Shown piece by piece: positions 4,524-5,270 of a stretch of DNA of 5,270 bases. A program made the position numbers and the translations under genes. The stretch's first letter is position 1, and each line of letters starts with the position of its first letter. The stretch is from positions 1 to 5,270 of the forward strand of contig JBFHER010000280.1 in the NCBI GenBank assembly GCA_041584055.1. The letters run 5' to 3'. A model generated the notes under the pieces. That model was not told the origin of the DNA. It searched no databases and saw nothing but the letters and a program-made list of their open reading frames with translations. Source of the DNA: JBFHER01 sp041584055 (GTDB taxonomy: Bacteria; Bacteroidota; Bacteroidia; Bacteroidales; UBA5342).

Positions 4524-5270
4524 TTATTTTTGATTGCCTTGCTGACTGGCAATCGCCTTGTTATAAATGGCATCAAAAGACTTACCAATAGCCTCCTGAC
4601 TGAAATGCCTCATAGCATAATTCCGAATGTACGTGGGGTCATAGTCAGGAAGTTCATCAAGCATCTCATTCATTGCTTTCTGCAAAGCATCCTTATCTTC
4701 TGAAGGTACAAGTCGCCCCAGTTGTTTAGGCAAATGCTCCCTGATACCACCCACATCAGAAGATAAAACAGGTATTCCGCATGCAAAACATTCAAGGTTT
4801 ACAACAGGTAGATTTTCGTAGCGGCTAAACATCAGATGGAAATCCGAATTTTGTATTTCCTTTACAACTGCTTTTCCCTCAAGCATCCCCCTGAATTCAA
4901 AGAGCGCAAGCCCTTCCTTTTTGGAGAAGGCATAGGCCTTTAACATCTCGAAATCAACACCATCTCCAACAAATACAATTTTAAAATCTTTCCTGTGTTC
5001 ATATACATCTGAAGCAGCATCAATGATCCCAGAAATATTCTTGTGTTCATCAAGAAAACAAGAGATGTGCAGGATCTGTTTTTTTACTGATTTTTTAAGA
5101 TGACCTGGTTTAAACGCCTTAACATCCACCACATTGGGAACAATTGAATAATTCCCTTTAAGACCACATGCCTCCATGGAACGTCTGAGATGATCTGTCA
5201 CCGGCATGACAGCTGCGGCATTCTTCACAACCAGTTTAGTGACAAGCTTTCTAAAAAAACCCTTGTATGC
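4524..5270 (-). CDS. Glycosyltransferase, GT4-type C-terminal domain, 5' end beyond window
   Basis: The frame is open to the right edge, giving 248 visible residues (AYKGFFRKLV onward); the GTG at 5228 is internal, not a start. The visible part is the last of the N-terminal Rossmann domain plus the whole nucleotide-sugar-binding GT-B domain. Numbering from the edge: AAAVMPVTDHL (about 18-28), the interdomain IVPNVVD (43-49), ILHISCFLDEHKN (about 66-78), VFVGDG (99-104), and the EX7E motif SRYENLPVVNLE with E152 and E160, followed by GIPVLSSDVGGIRE (165-178). These are hallmarks of retaining GT4 enzymes that add a sugar from an activated donor to lipid-linked or surface glycans at the cytoplasmic face of the membrane. 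Donor and acceptor cannot be read from sequence. The stop is 32 bp before the alkD-like gene. Confidence 0.92.
   Translation of the reverse strand, partial: AYKGFFRKLVTKLVVKNAAAVMPVTDHLRRSMEACGLKGNYSIVPNVVDVKAFKPGHLKKSVKKQILHISCFLDEHKNISGIIDAASDVYEHRKDFKIVFVGDGVDFEMLKAYAFSKKEGLALFEFRGMLEGKAVVKEIQNSDFHLMFSRYENLPVVNLECFACGIPVLSSDVGGIREHLPKQLGRLVPSEDKDALQKAMNEMLDELPDYDPTYIRNYAMRHFSQEAIGKSFDAIYNKAIASQQGNQK

Noticed and set aside
5226..5228. GTG as start codon of the glycosyltransferase
   Set aside because: The frame continues to the window edge with residues (AYKGFFRKLVTKLV) that fit the GT-B fold before the AAAVMPVTDHL segment, so the true start lies outside.

Overview
The window looks like chromosome of a Bacteroidota bacterium, plausibly a marine or sediment Marinilabiliales/Prolixibacteraceae-type lineage (the rank below phylum is inference). 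The clues are: start codons in A/T-rich leaders without Shine-Dalgarno sequences; a TAnnTTTG-type -7 promoter box; an RHS core of the Bacteroidota style; a DprA with the HhH, Rossmann and winged-helix layout; and abundant small palindromic repeats beside what looks like a REP-associated transposase. Every gene I accept is on the minus strand, so transcription runs right to left.

Right half (5270 to 2095) is a compact ordinary cluster: a GT4-type glycosyltransferase cut by the window edge, an AlkD-like HEAT-repeat protein, a membrane-anchored or exported coiled-coil protein of unknown function whose start overlaps the alkD-like stop, and dprA. Spacings are 32 bp, an 11-bp overlap and 11 bp, so the last three genes are probably cotranscribed. 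The functions (sugar transfer, alkylation repair, ssDNA handling in transformation) do not form one pathway.

The middle (2094 to 1647) is about 450 bp with no credible gene. It is full of short inverted and direct repeats that look like mobile or REP-type debris.

The left half (1646 to 227) is an accessory cassette. It holds the last part of an RHS protein, truncated at its 5' end and fused to repeat-like sequence, with a C-terminal tip carrying an HELFH zinc-metallopeptidase motif. Seven bases further on is a small exported protein that could be its immunity partner. A strong terminator closes the unit. The RHS core motif appears to be split by a 69-bp in-frame insertion containing a palindrome, which is the most unusual observation here.

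At the far left, two related REP-like hairpins and a promoter box precede the first nine codons of a probable REP-associated tyrosine transposase (RAYT) that runs off the window.
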